A program made the position numbers and the translations under genes. From Treponema sp. (GTDB taxonomy: Bacteria; Spirochaetota; Spirochaetia; Treponematales; Breznakiellaceae): a DNA stretch of 15,727 bases. Positions 1 to 7,060 of this stretch are shown here, piece after piece (positions within the stretch are counted from its first letter, which is position 1; every line of letters begins with the position of its first letter). The notes beneath the pieces are model-generated. The model was not told the DNA's origin, made no database searches, and saw nothing but the letters and a program-made list of their open reading frames with translations. The stretch spans positions 1-15,727 of the forward strand of contig JAITSE010000085.1 in assembly GCA_031288005.1 (NCBI GenBank), in the 5' to 3' direction.

Positions 1-655
1 CTGGCCCGGCTGACGGTTATAAAGGGCGCGATTGACGAGGCATACACGGTAAAGCAAGCTGCCCGGAAACTTGGTATTAGTCTACGATGGGTAAAGCGCC
101 TAAAGAAAGTGGTGAGGGAACAGGGTGATGGCGCTGCCATTCACGGGAATGCCGGACGGCATCCGGCTAACGTTACCGATGAACCGATACGGACAAAGAT
201 AATCGCGTTAAAAAAGAGCGGGGCATACGAGAAAGCGAACGTTACCCACTTTCGGGAATTACTGGAAGAGCGAGAACAGATAAAAATCAGCTATAGCTGC
301 CTGTCCGTTATACTCAAAGAGGCCGGAATTATCTCTCCCAAGACACGGCGGAACGGGGGCTAAAGGCGGACTATGAGGGAGAGAAGGGCAAAGTTTGGGG
401 AACTGGTACAAACTGATGCCACTCCGTTTGACTGGTTTGGGCTTTGGCGTTCAGTATGCCTTACACGGATTTCAGGATGATGCCACGGGGGATATTCTAG
501 GGCGGTACCTGTGGGAACACGAATGTCTTCAAGGGTATTTTGAAGCGTTTCGGGCAGTCCTGAACGACTATGGAGTACCGGAAGTTCTCTATGCCGACAG
601 GATAGGGATATATTTTGTCAACACTAAAAAACCTGAAAATGTCGTTAATAAGTGA
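1..655 (+). pseudogene. Degenerate ISNCY-like DDE transposase remnant, left end outside the window
   Basis: The first frame is open from base 1 to a TAA at 361-363. It encodes an N-terminal helix-turn-helix region (AYTVKQAARKLGIS..VKRLKK, about residues 15-36) that would bind the element ends. After the TAA the same frame resumes with GELVQTDATPFDWFG (about 397-441), the block holding the first catalytic Asp in integrase-like transposases. The match then moves to the second frame (GVQYALHGFQDDATGDILG, then VLYADRIGIYFVNTKK, ending at 655), which holds the likely second Asp. A working copy would need one stop removed and a frameshift near 440 repaired. The end of the catalytic core with the last acidic residue is missing: homology stops abruptly at about 640 and no terminal inverted repeat is visible. 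The family is assigned from motif memory (ISNCY/IS1202 style). It is clearly a transposase relic; the exact family is less certain. Confidence 0.75.
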
Positions 656-683
656 TAAGTTCACCCCCCAACAGGTTTCTGAT

Positions 684-699
684 GGCCGCGAAAGCGGCC
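684..699. repeat. Perfect hairpin with GAAA loop
   Basis: GGCCGC, loop GAAA, GCGGCC: a 6-bp all-GC stem with a tetraloop of the stable GNRA class when read on the plus strand. It lies in the 128-base gap between the transposase relic and the end of the lipoprotein gene. No T-run follows on either strand, so it is not a normal intrinsic terminator. It looks like part of the GC-rich repeat material that continues at 706-722. Confidence 0.6.
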
Positions 700-705
700 T
701 GCCTT

Positions 706-722
706 GCCCCCGTAACGCCCCC
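706..722 (+). repeat. 17-bp direct repeat, copy 1
   Basis: GCCCCCGTAACGCCCCC is identical to 2536-2552 and in the same orientation. The two copies bracket the lipoprotein gene at 784-2307. In copy 2 the first half is one arm of a larger hairpin, so this copy is probably a fragment of the same dispersed GC-rich element. Confidence 0.7.
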
Positions 723-783
723 GGCCTCCCATTAACAACACTAACGGGCTGCTACGCTGGTTTGGCCCCCAGTCTGGCAGCCA

Positions 784-2307
784 TTAGGCGCCGTCGCTGC
801 CCCATTTCGGCTCTATACCTACTGCGGAAGCCTCTTCGCCCCAATCAAACTCTATCTGCACTTTGCCGGATGTCGTATCATACTTGAGCTTGTTACTGAT
901 ATTCCCGTCCTTGAACAGCACCACATACACGTAATACTTCCCTCCAACTGTGGGCAGCGTTATTTCCTTTTCCTGATCCCCGGCTTTTAGATCCCCAAGA
1001 CTCCCGGTATAGGCTGAATACTCTGGTGCAGGATCATTATGCCCCGTCACCGCATAATACCCTTCCGCTGTACCACTGTACCCTTCGCTCGTAAACATTA
1101 TCTTGGGTGTACGGGAGTCCGACGGTCCCTTAAACGTTCCATTCTTGAGCGTCAGCGTCTCCGTATATCCAGGCAGTTCTTTATCACTTGGCCCTGTTGC
1201 CGCAGCTACCCTGTAGGATACCGCCCCGTTCCCGTTCACATTCACCTTCGCTTTCTTCCCAAAGCTGCCAAAGTCCGTCTCGCTATCCTGGGCCATGTCG
1301 TTCACTCCGTTACGGATGATCCATATCGGAGCCTTCCCGTCCAGGTCAAACGCCGATTCTCCCTTATACGCCGTCCACTTCTTCCCCTCTTGCTGATTGA
1401 AGGGAATATATTCCAGCTTGAAGTTGACAGACCCTTCCGTCCCCGCACGCCTTATTCCACTGACATACTCTGACTTTATTGGCAGGCTCACAACATGCCC
1501 CGTTACCGTAGGTTCCTCACCGGTCAAATCTTTAAGATTCGTCCCTCTCACTATGGAACTCTTGCTCTTGACCAGCAGTTCGTCCCCGGCAGCGCTGTCT
1601 ATCGCCTTCTGGGCCTTTATCAGATTCGAGAATCCGTCATTGAAGGTCCCCCGTTGTACCGTCCAATTTACGGTCCAGCCAACTGGAAGCAACAGGGCCT
1701 TCTCCGGTTTCCCGTCCTTTACTGCCGCCTCCCGGGTCTTTAAGCCCCCAGGGACTCCCGTATGAGTAGTCATGAACTTCGTGTCCACTACCATAGGCCA
1801 CATCGTCACCGTGACCTTCCCACTCTCTTTTATCAACTGCTCCTTCAATCCCGTTGCCAGAAGAGTGGGGGGATTATTCTCTTGATAGACATAGTTCCCA
1901 TTGCCATTCTTGGCTTCCTTGGCATAGTCCCGTTCCCAATGTCCCATCAAAAGAAGAAAGGAATAGGTACGTCCCAGGGGCAGGGAATCAATCTCGAGTA
2001 TTGCCTGCCCTGAACTGTCGTTTCCCCTGCGGACCTCGTCAAAGGCGATAATCTCTTTAGCGTCATTATCCACCACGATAAGCTGGATAATGTTACGAAT
2101 ATCCCCTTTTATTCTGGCTGATCCAGGACTCGCCACTGAACGGAGCTGGCCGTTCTGTCCAACCATTATGTCAATGCTGAAAGGGTCGGTACTGAGAGCG
2201 TATCCGCCTTCTGGTTTTGGGGTCTCCATGGATATGGGATTGAAACACCCCGCAAGGGCCAGGGCCAGCAGGATACCGGTAAAGCTTACGATTTTTATGT
2301 TTTTCAC
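784..2307 (-). CDS. Large lipoprotein of unknown function
   Basis: A 507-aa protein starting with GTG. The start is fixed by AAGGAG (2313-2318) five bases upstream and by a textbook lipoprotein signal peptide: basic N-end (MKNIKI), hydrophobic core and lipobox LALAGC with Cys21, the only cysteine in the protein. It is therefore expected to be exported, lipidated and anchored facing the periplasm or cell surface. The mature part is rich in Gly, Thr, Ser and Lys and looks beta-rich. The tail (GGKYYVYVVLFKDGNISNK, about residues 455-473) resembles Ig- or fibronectin-like strands. I recognise no enzyme motif. Treponemes carry many such lipoproteins of unknown role. The gene stands alone, between a transposase relic and GC-rich repeats. 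Two palindromes in its leader (2339-2349, 2366-2382) may regulate it. Confidence is high for lipoprotein, none for function. Confidence 0.9.
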   Translation of the reverse strand: MKNIKIVSFTGILLALALAGCFNPISMETPKPEGGYALSTDPFSIDIMVGQNGQLRSVASPGSARIKGDIRNIIQLIVVDNDAKEIIAFDEVRRGNDSSGQAILEIDSLPLGRTYSFLLLMGHWERDYAKEAKNGNGNYVYQENNPPTLLATGLKEQLIKESGKVTVTMWPMVVDTKFMTTHTGVPGGLKTREAAVKDGKPEKALLLPVGWTVNWTVQRGTFNDGFSNLIKAQKAIDSAAGDELLVKSKSSIVRGTNLKDLTGEEPTVTGHVVSLPIKSEYVSGIRRAGTEGSVNFKLEYIPFNQQEGKKWTAYKGESAFDLDGKAPIWIIRNGVNDMAQDSETDFGSFGKKAKVNVNGNGAVSYRVAAATGPSDKELPGYTETLTLKNGTFKGPSDSRTPKIMFTSEGYSGTAEGYYAVTGHNDPAPEYSAYTGSLGDLKAGDQEKEITLPTVGGKYYVYVVLFKDGNISNKLKYDTTSGKVQIEFDWGEEASAVGIEPKWGSDGA

Positions 2308-2338
2308 AATAACTCCTTAAAAAATTTTTCGTGTTATA

Positions 2339-2349
2339 CGGATAATCCG
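2339..2349. promoter_or_regulatory. Short palindrome in the lipoprotein leader
   Basis: CGGAT-A-ATCCG has perfect 5-bp arms around one base, 32 bases upstream of the GTG start of the minus-strand lipoprotein. On the minus strand it is directly followed by TATAAC (2333-2338), a possible -10 box whose -35 is not convincing. It could be an operator or the base of a leader hairpin. Confidence 0.3.
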
Positions 2350-2365
2350 AAATATTGAAGTCATC

Positions 2366-2382
2366 TTATCTTGACAAGATAA
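2366..2382. promoter_or_regulatory. Operator-like 17-bp palindrome upstream of the lipoprotein gene
   Basis: TTATCTTG-A-CAAGATAA has perfect 8-bp arms around one central base, in AT-rich DNA about 60 bases upstream of the lipoprotein start. The size and symmetry suit a dimeric helix-turn-helix regulator. It contains TTGACA on the plus strand and TTGTCA on the minus strand, so it may overlap a -35 box. No such regulator is encoded nearby. Confidence 0.45.
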
Positions 2383-2471
2383 TTACAGCTATTATTAATT
2401 AAAATACCATCTAAAAGGCAAAAAAACAAATTTTTTTGGAAATATTTTGTGCCAAGCCGGAGTCATAGGAA

Positions 2472-2576
2472 GGGGGAAGTCTCCCCCCTGGCTCCGGCCC
2501 TACGGGCCTCCGCCACCCCCCTCAACGGGGGCGCTGCCCCCGTAACGCCCCCACCGGGGGGTCTCGGACCCCCCGG
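2472..2576. repeat. GC-rich multi-hairpin repeat element
   Basis: Four consecutive inverted repeats: GGGGGA/TCCCCC (2472-2477, 2482-2487); GGCCC/GGGCC (2496-2500, 2504-2508); ACGGGGGC/GCCCCCGT (2525-2532, 2536-2543); and CCGGGGGGTC/GACCCCCCGG (2554-2563, 2567-2576), a 10-bp stem with a 3-base loop. A T8 run follows at about 2587-2594 but begins some ten bases past the stem, too far for a standard plus-strand terminator. The base composition contrasts sharply with the AT-rich DNA on both sides. The shared 17-mer at 706-722 indicates a dispersed element. Confidence 0.65.
2536..2552 (+). repeat. 17-bp direct repeat, copy 2
   Basis: Identical to 706-722 (GCCCCCGTAACGCCCCC). Its first eight bases are the right arm of the 2525-2543 hairpin. 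Confidence 0.7.
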
Positions 2577-2651
2577 ACCCTCCATTGTTTTTTTTGGCGA
2601 TCTTACGTTAGAACACAGCCACTACACAGCCATTCGCTATAATGTGCATTA

Positions 2652-2680
2652 TTGACAATTTCAGGATTATATGATAGCAT
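2652..2680 (+). promoter_or_regulatory. Possible sigma70-type promoter for the glycosyltransferase genes
   Basis: TTGACA (2652-2657), a 17-base spacer, and TAGCAT (2675-2680, four of six consensus bases). It lies just upstream of the presumed original start codon at 2706 and points towards the plus-strand glycosyltransferase genes. The -35 is perfect and the -10 weak. Confidence 0.35.
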
Positions 2681-2705
2681 AGAATATGCAAGAGCCAAGA
2701 GCAGT

Positions 2706-3712
2706 ATGACGGTCCGTTAGTCCTTGTCAAGGGGGGTGCCCCCTTACACGCACTGATCTGCGTTCCTACCTATAATGAAGCGGAAAACATTAAACCATTT
2801 ATAGATGCGGTCTTCGATAATGCGCCCGACGGCGTTGATGTTCTGGTTATTGATGACAATTCCCCTGACGGAACCGCGGACATCGTTAAGGAAGCGCAGA
2901 AAAAGTATCCTGAAAAACTGTACCTTCTCAATCGTCCCGAAAAACAAGGCGGCGGAATCGAAAACCGCTCCCTTTCACGGAACCTCATTTCTATCGGCGC
3001 TTCTTTATATTGCCGCATTTTATTGATGTCTCCTGTAAGGGAATGGACAGGCGGCTATAACCTATGGACAAAAGAAGCCCTCGAACAGATTGATATTACA
3101 TCGATTTTCACCCGGGGTTATTCCTTTCAGATTGAAATGAAATACAAGGCGTTCCAGGCAAACTGCGCCATAGCCGAAATCCCGATTGTTTTTCCCGACA
3201 GGAAAAGGGGCGCGTCAAAAATGCCCGCCTCATATTTTATAAAAGCCCTGATTGATGTATGGCGGATAAGATTTTCCCACATTGGGGATAACATGATTAA
3301 GCAAATGTTCAAGTTCGCGGTTACCGGCGGACTTGGAACCATAACCAACGTGGCGCTATTTTTTCTGTTTGCCGACATTGCGAAATTACCGCCTATACCC
3401 GTGAGCATTGGCTGTTTTCTCGTCAGCGGCACACAAAACTATTATCTGCATCACCGGTGGTCCTTTGCCCAGGAGACGCGGGGAACAAAACCCTCGATAA
3501 TAAAATGGCTTTTGTTTTTATCATCCGCCCTGTTCGGATTAAGCGTAAATATAGTCGTAGTGAACATGATGCTGCAAATCATGGTTCTGCCCTATAAAGT
3601 GATTGCCCAGGCTTGCGGAATCGCGGCGGGAATAGCGATTAATTTTACAGCGGCAAAAATTGTCGTTTTCAGGAGTAATTATGCGGATAGCCATTCAAAA
3701 CAAAAGGGATAA
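2706..3712 (+). pseudogene. Broken polyprenyl-phosphate mannosyltransferase (GT2) with C-terminal GtrA domain
   Basis: One frame runs unbroken from 2678 to 3712. From 2753 it reads LICVPTYNEAENI..VLVIDDNSPDGTADIV, the N-terminal nucleotide-sugar-binding half of dolichyl/polyprenyl-phosphate mannose synthases. After RPEKQ it jumps within a Gly-Gly-Gly run to ENRSLSRNLIS..VREWTGGYNLW, the C-terminal half. About 65-70 residues usual in this family, including the Asp-x-Asp metal site, are absent. The frame also has no ATG, GTG or TTG before 3023. ATG at 2706 is out of frame, separated from the homology by a short stretch containing the hairpin AAGGGGG/CCCCCTT (2729-2735, 2739-2745). An intact enzyme would charge polyprenyl phosphate with a sugar, and the GtrA membrane domain would help move the product. 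As it stands, catalysis should be lost. The 3' end overlaps the next gene by 32 bases. Confidence 0.75.
3023..3712 (+). CDS. Possible residual ORF: GT2 C-terminal tail plus GtrA-family membrane domain
   Basis: This is the 3' part of the broken gene above, readable from TTG (3023) or ATG (3026) as about 229 aa. Residues 1-85 are the tail of the mannosyltransferase domain (WTGGYNLW, RGYSFQIEMKYKA, PDRKRGASKM). Residues about 96-217 form a GtrA-like domain with four hydrophobic segments (about 97-117, 124-140, 160-182, 190-214) and the typical FAVTGGLGTITN opening. GtrA proteins sit in the inner membrane and are linked to handling of undecaprenyl-linked sugars in O-antigen and wall glycosylation. 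No ribosome site precedes 3023, so independent translation is doubtful. The GtrA domain itself shows no lesion and could still be made if some upstream start is used. Confidence 0.5.
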   Translation: MMSPVREWTGGYNLWTKEALEQIDITSIFTRGYSFQIEMKYKAFQANCAIAEIPIVFPDRKRGASKMPASYFIKALIDVWRIRFSHIGDNMIKQMFKFAVTGGLGTITNVALFFLFADIAKLPPIPVSIGCFLVSGTQNYYLHHRWSFAQETRGTKPSIIKWLLFLSSALFGLSVNIVVVNMMLQIMVLPYKVIAQACGIAAGIAINFTAAKIVVFRSNYADSHSKQKG

Positions 3713-5186
3713 AATTATCTATGCCGGGCTTTTTATCATCGCCCTGGCCGTTGTTTTTTCCTCCACTTATAACCCTTTGAATTTCAGACGGATGCATGTT
3801 GATTCATCTGTTTATATGACCATTGCCCAGGGAATAACCCGGGGGCAACTACCGTACAGGGATTTTGTTGACAACAAAGGCCCCCTCGCATACCTCCTCT
3901 CCGTTCCTGGTTTGATGCTTGGAAGGTTTACGGGCGTCTGGGTTACCGAGCTTGTTCTTATGTGCGTTTCCATTTTTTTCGCTTACAAAACCGCCCTGTT
4001 TTTTGGAAGTAAATTTAAAGCGCTGTTGGGAACCGTATGCGGCTTTGTGGTATTCCTTGCTTTTTTTACGGTAGCCGCCGGAACGGAAGAATATTCCCTG
4101 CCTTTTTTGATGATCTCCCTTTATCTTTTTACCAAGTATTATTTTTCACCGGAACGGGATATAGGACTGTTTGAACTGATCGCGCTGGACATCTGTTTTG
4201 CCTGCGCCGTTTTAATCAGGCTGAACATGTTCCCCCTCTGGGTGGGATTTTGTACGGTAATTGTTGTTGAATCCATAACAAAACGCCGGTTTGCGCTGTT
4301 GGGCAAATGCGTGTTTGGATTTTGCCTTGGAATCATGATTGCTGCCGTTCCGGTATTTTTGTATTTGAAGCTGAATGGAATCATGGCCGATTTTTTCTAT
4401 CAGGTTATAAAGGGAGGCGCGGCACAAGGTTTCAGCGCATCCGGCCTTAAGCAGTTGGCGAAAAACATCTTTATCGTAATCAACAGAAGCTATTCCTTTG
4501 CGCCGCTTTTTTACGGTTTTTTCATGCTCATAACAAAATATAAACAAAACAGCTTTTCCTTTTATCTTGGATATACATTCTCGTATATTTTAATGGTAGT
4601 ATTCCTTTCGTTTTCAAGCGGCGACAGCCATTATAATGTAGCGCTCGTTCCTTTTTTTGTTCCTGCGTTCACTTCTTTTGTCGAAACTGTTTATGCCGCC
4701 TTTTCCGGCGTAAGAAGGAGAAACGCCCTGTTGGTCTTTTTTCTTTGCGTTGTTTTCTCCGAAGGATTGTTCAAGTATCTTGATGATTTAACGGAAATGT
4801 TTTACAACGATTCCGGAACGCAGTTGATTAAGGCCGGAAAAACGATCGATGAAAACACGAGAGAAGACGATAAAATAATTTCCCTGGGAATTAACGGTTA
4901 TATCTATCCTTTTAACCAAAGAAAAGCCGTGTCAAAATATATTTACCAAGGATCAGGCATTGACCATCTTCCCGGCGCGAGGGAGGAGTTTTTGTCCGAT
5001 GTATTGAACAACAAACCCGCGGTCATTGCCATATTCAGCGAGGATGATCTTCGCTATGATTATCTCCCCGGCTGGTACGCTCCCGTCTATGCCATGATTG
5101 CTGCGGAGTACCGCCTCTTGTCGGATGAACATGGATTCTACCTCTTCATCCGGACGGCTTCCAGCGCTCCAGAGATTCGGCCATAA
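3681..5186 (+). CDS. GT-C membrane glycosyltransferase, ArnT/PMT-like
   Basis: A 501-aa protein. ATG at 3681 is preferred over TTG at 3660 because AGGAG (3671-3675) precedes it by five bases. The first membrane segment (about residues 11-28) is followed by a periplasmic-type loop HVDSSVYMTIAQGITRG..PYRDFVDNKGPLAYLL (39-73). This matches the first-loop signature of GT39/GT83-like enzymes: Asp41, Tyr45, the PYRDF block and Lys66-Gly-Pro-Leu. About ten further hydrophobic segments run to roughly residue 370, followed by a soluble C-terminal part. Such enzymes take a sugar from a polyprenyl-phosphate donor and add it to lipid, protein or glycan on the outer face of the membrane. The gene overlaps the upstream GT2-GtrA gene by 32 bases, which suggests coupled translation and a donor-maker/donor-user pair. 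Acceptor and sugar cannot be read from sequence. Its 3' end overlaps the convergent ATPase gene by 41 bp. Confidence 0.75.
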   Translation: MRIAIQNKRDKIIYAGLFIIALAVVFSSTYNPLNFRRMHVDSSVYMTIAQGITRGQLPYRDFVDNKGPLAYLLSVPGLMLGRFTGVWVTELVLMCVSIFFAYKTALFFGSKFKALLGTVCGFVVFLAFFTVAAGTEEYSLPFLMISLYLFTKYYFSPERDIGLFELIALDICFACAVLIRLNMFPLWVGFCTVIVVESITKRRFALLGKCVFGFCLGIMIAAVPVFLYLKLNGIMADFFYQVIKGGAAQGFSASGLKQLAKNIFIVINRSYSFAPLFYGFFMLITKYKQNSFSFYLGYTFSYILMVVFLSFSSGDSHYNVALVPFFVPAFTSFVETVYAAFSGVRRRNALLVFFLCVVFSEGLFKYLDDLTEMFYNDSGTQLIKAGKTIDENTREDDKIISLGINGYIYPFNQRKAVSKYIYQGSGIDHLPGAREEFLSDVLNNKPAVIAIFSEDDLRYDYLPGWYAPVYAMIAAEYRLLSDEHGFYLFIRTASSAPEIRP

Positions 5187-5910
5187 ATTTTTTTATATCC
5201 ATGCCGTAAACTTCCCGCAGAATTTTCCCATTCAGAACCTGATCCGGATGGCCGTATGACACAATCCTACCTTCGCTCATCAGAGCCGCACGGTCCCCGA
5301 AGCAGAGAACCAGGTTGAGGTCATGCATAACGGCGGCGGCGGTCTTTTGGCGTTCCTGGGCCCAGCGGGCAAGGCTGCGCAGCAATTCAAGCTGATGCTT
5401 CAAATCCAGATGGTTCGTCGGTTCGTCAAGCAGAATAATGTCCGGGTCCTGGACCAATGTCCGGGCCAGAAACACCCTCTGAAGCTGTCCGCCTGACAAC
5501 TCATTTATCATTCTGTTTCTTTCGCCGTAAAGCCCGAGGCTCTGTATAATATCCGTGATGAAGCCGCGGTCTTCATTTGAAAGGCTCTTTAGAAAACCAT
5601 GTGAATGGGCGTACCTTCCCATGGCTACAGTATCATAGACGGTGTATGGGAAATAGACCCGCCGCGATTGTCCCAAAAAACCTATTTTCCGTGCCAGATT
5701 TTTTCGTGAAAGAGAGGCGGCGTCCAATCCGTCCAGTTTTACTTTTCCCCGGCATGGGATGATGCGGGCCGCGGCTTTGAGGAGCGTACTTTTGCCGCAT
5801 CCGTTGGGGCCAGCTATGCAGAGGACTTCGCCCCGGCTCGCCCGCAGGGTAATATCCTGTATCACGTCAACGCCGTTATATCCGGCGGACAGGTTTAGTA
5901 TCTCAAGCAA
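5146..5910 (-). CDS. ABC transporter ATP-binding protein, FecE/BtuD/FhuC type
   Basis: A 254-aa ATPase with every hallmark: Walker A GPNGCGKST (34-42), Q-loop Gln81 (FLGQ), signature LSGGQLQRV (138-146), Walker B IILLDEP (158-164), D-loop NHLD (166-169) and switch His196 (AVMHDLNL). The MHDLNLVLCFGDRAALMSEGRIV stretch is typical of ATPases that drive FecCD-type importers of siderophores, haem or cobalamin. It powers the permease encoded immediately upstream, whose TGA (5913-5915) lies two bases before this TTG start, so translation is probably coupled. TTG is the only start that keeps the normal N-terminus. Substrate is unknown because no binding protein is present. The last 41 bp overlap the convergent glycosyltransferase gene. 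Confidence 0.92.
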   Translation of the reverse strand: MLEILNLSAGYNGVDVIQDITLRASRGEVLCIAGPNGCGKSTLLKAAARIIPCRGKVKLDGLDAASLSRKNLARKIGFLGQSRRVYFPYTVYDTVAMGRYAHSHGFLKSLSNEDRGFITDIIQSLGLYGERNRMINELSGGQLQRVFLARTLVQDPDIILLDEPTNHLDLKHQLELLRSLARWAQERQKTAAAVMHDLNLVLCFGDRAALMSEGRIVSYGHPDQVLNGKILREVYGMDIKKFMAESLERWKPSG

Positions 5911-5912
5911 TG

Positions 5913-6926
5913 TCAGCGCTTCCTGAAATACACCCAGGCGAAGAAAGGCGCGCCGATAATGGCGGTAAGGGCGCCAATGGGGAGTTCCGAAGGGGATACG
6001 ACAGTCCTAGCGGCAAGGTCGGTTATCGTGAGAAGCGCTCCACCGGTGATGAAGGACATTGGAAGCGCGTATTTATGCATAGACCCGGTTATGCGCCTCG
6101 CAAGATGCGGGGCGATAAGGTCCGCAAAGCCTATGGCCCCGCTTAGAGCAACCGCCCCGCCTGTGAGTATAGCGGAAGCGGTCAGCAGTTTTTTCCGCGC
6201 CTTCCGGGCGTCAACTCCCAAGGTTAGGGCATCCTCCTCCCCAAAGGTAAGGATATCAAGCTCCCCGGCGCTGCGGAAAAGGCCAAGGGAACCCAGGATG
6301 AGGAAGGGCAGCATGAGACCCGTGTATGACCAGCCTTTAAGGGCGAAGCTGCCCATCTGCCAGAAAAGGAGGTTCCGCAGTTCTTCCCGGTAGAGAGCGC
6401 ACAACGTGGTAAGCAGAGCGCTTATAAACAGGGAGAAGACCATGCCGAAAAGGATAACTGTATTGTTGGAAAAGTTGCCGTCCAGTTTGGAAGAAAAGCC
6501 GATAACAAAAAAGACCGCCAAAAGTCCGCCAAGAAAGCCCGCCGCGGGAAGGGTAAAAGCTCCAAGGAAGGGGAGCGTAAAGCCTGTGAGGATGATTAAT
6601 GCCGCCCCCAGCGACGCCCCTGACGAGACGCCGAGTATATACGGCGAGGCAAGCTGGTTTTTTAGGACCGCCTGGAACACCGCTCCGCTGAGGGACAGGG
6701 CGCCGCCGGACATAAAGGCCAGAATCGACCTAGGGAAGCGCAGATTCCACACAATCGGGATGATTTTTGGGTCCAGGCCGGCCCTGGGGGGCAGCTTAAA
6801 CACTTTAAACATGATCACCTCAAGGGTGTCTGCGGGACTGATTGGCGAAGCGCCCAGAGAGATTCCCGCGCAGAGCGCTGCCAGGGATGCAATGACGCCA
6901 AGAGCTATTTTACAGCGGTTTTTCAT
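5913..6926 (-). CDS. FecCD-family permease (iron chelate/cobalamin import)
   Basis: A 337-aa integral membrane protein, the usual length for BtuC/FecD/FhuB-half permeases. Family landmarks are LRFPRSILAFMSGGALSLSG (about 62-81), the following NQLASPYILGVSSGASLGAAL (about 89-109), the cytoplasmic coupling block AIGFADLIAPHLARRITG, and the C-terminal SELPIGALTAIIGAPFFAWV. About ten membrane segments are expected. ATG at 6926 is supported by GGAG (6936-6939), nine bases upstream. It would form a homodimeric channel with the ATPase downstream. In characterised systems a periplasmic or lipoprotein binding protein delivers the ligand; none is encoded in this window. The upstream region 6927-7060 is AT-rich with two small palindromes but no clear promoter consensus. 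Confidence 0.92.
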   Translation of the reverse strand: MKNRCKIALGVIASLAALCAGISLGASPISPADTLEVIMFKVFKLPPRAGLDPKIIPIVWNLRFPRSILAFMSGGALSLSGAVFQAVLKNQLASPYILGVSSGASLGAALIILTGFTLPFLGAFTLPAAGFLGGLLAVFFVIGFSSKLDGNFSNNTVILFGMVFSLFISALLTTLCALYREELRNLLFWQMGSFALKGWSYTGLMLPFLILGSLGLFRSAGELDILTFGEEDALTLGVDARKARKKLLTASAILTGGAVALSGAIGFADLIAPHLARRITGSMHKYALPMSFITGGALLTITDLAARTVVSPSELPIGALTAIIGAPFFAWVYFRKR

Positions 6927-6974
6927 GCAAAGTTTCTCCGGTTTTTAGATGAGCGGGCGCTTGATCCCGCATGA

Positions 6975-6987
6975 TTGAAGGCTTCAA
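6975..6987. promoter_or_regulatory. Small palindrome upstream of the FecCD permease
   Basis: TTGAAG-G-CTTCAA, perfect 6-bp arms, 48 bases upstream of the permease ATG. A second perfect 8-bp palindrome, AAGCGCTT, lies at 7037-7044. Either could bind a regulator of metal or cofactor uptake. Neither matches a Fur box that I can recognise. Confidence 0.25.
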
Positions 6988-7060
6988 CGCGCAATATCCG
7001 AATGATGTAATTCTTTTATAATATAAAATTAAACTAAAGCGCTTCAGCGTCCATGGATAG

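Noticed and set aside
1397..1765. Plus-strand frames inside the large lipoprotein gene
   Set aside because: They are antisense shadows; the minus-strand gene has a ribosome site, signal peptide and lipobox, and the plus-strand products have no recognisable features.
2554..2597. Intrinsic terminator (10-bp GC stem followed by a T8 run)
   Set aside because: The T-run begins about ten bases after the stem, and no plus-strand gene ends upstream. The stem is better explained as part of the GC-rich repeat.
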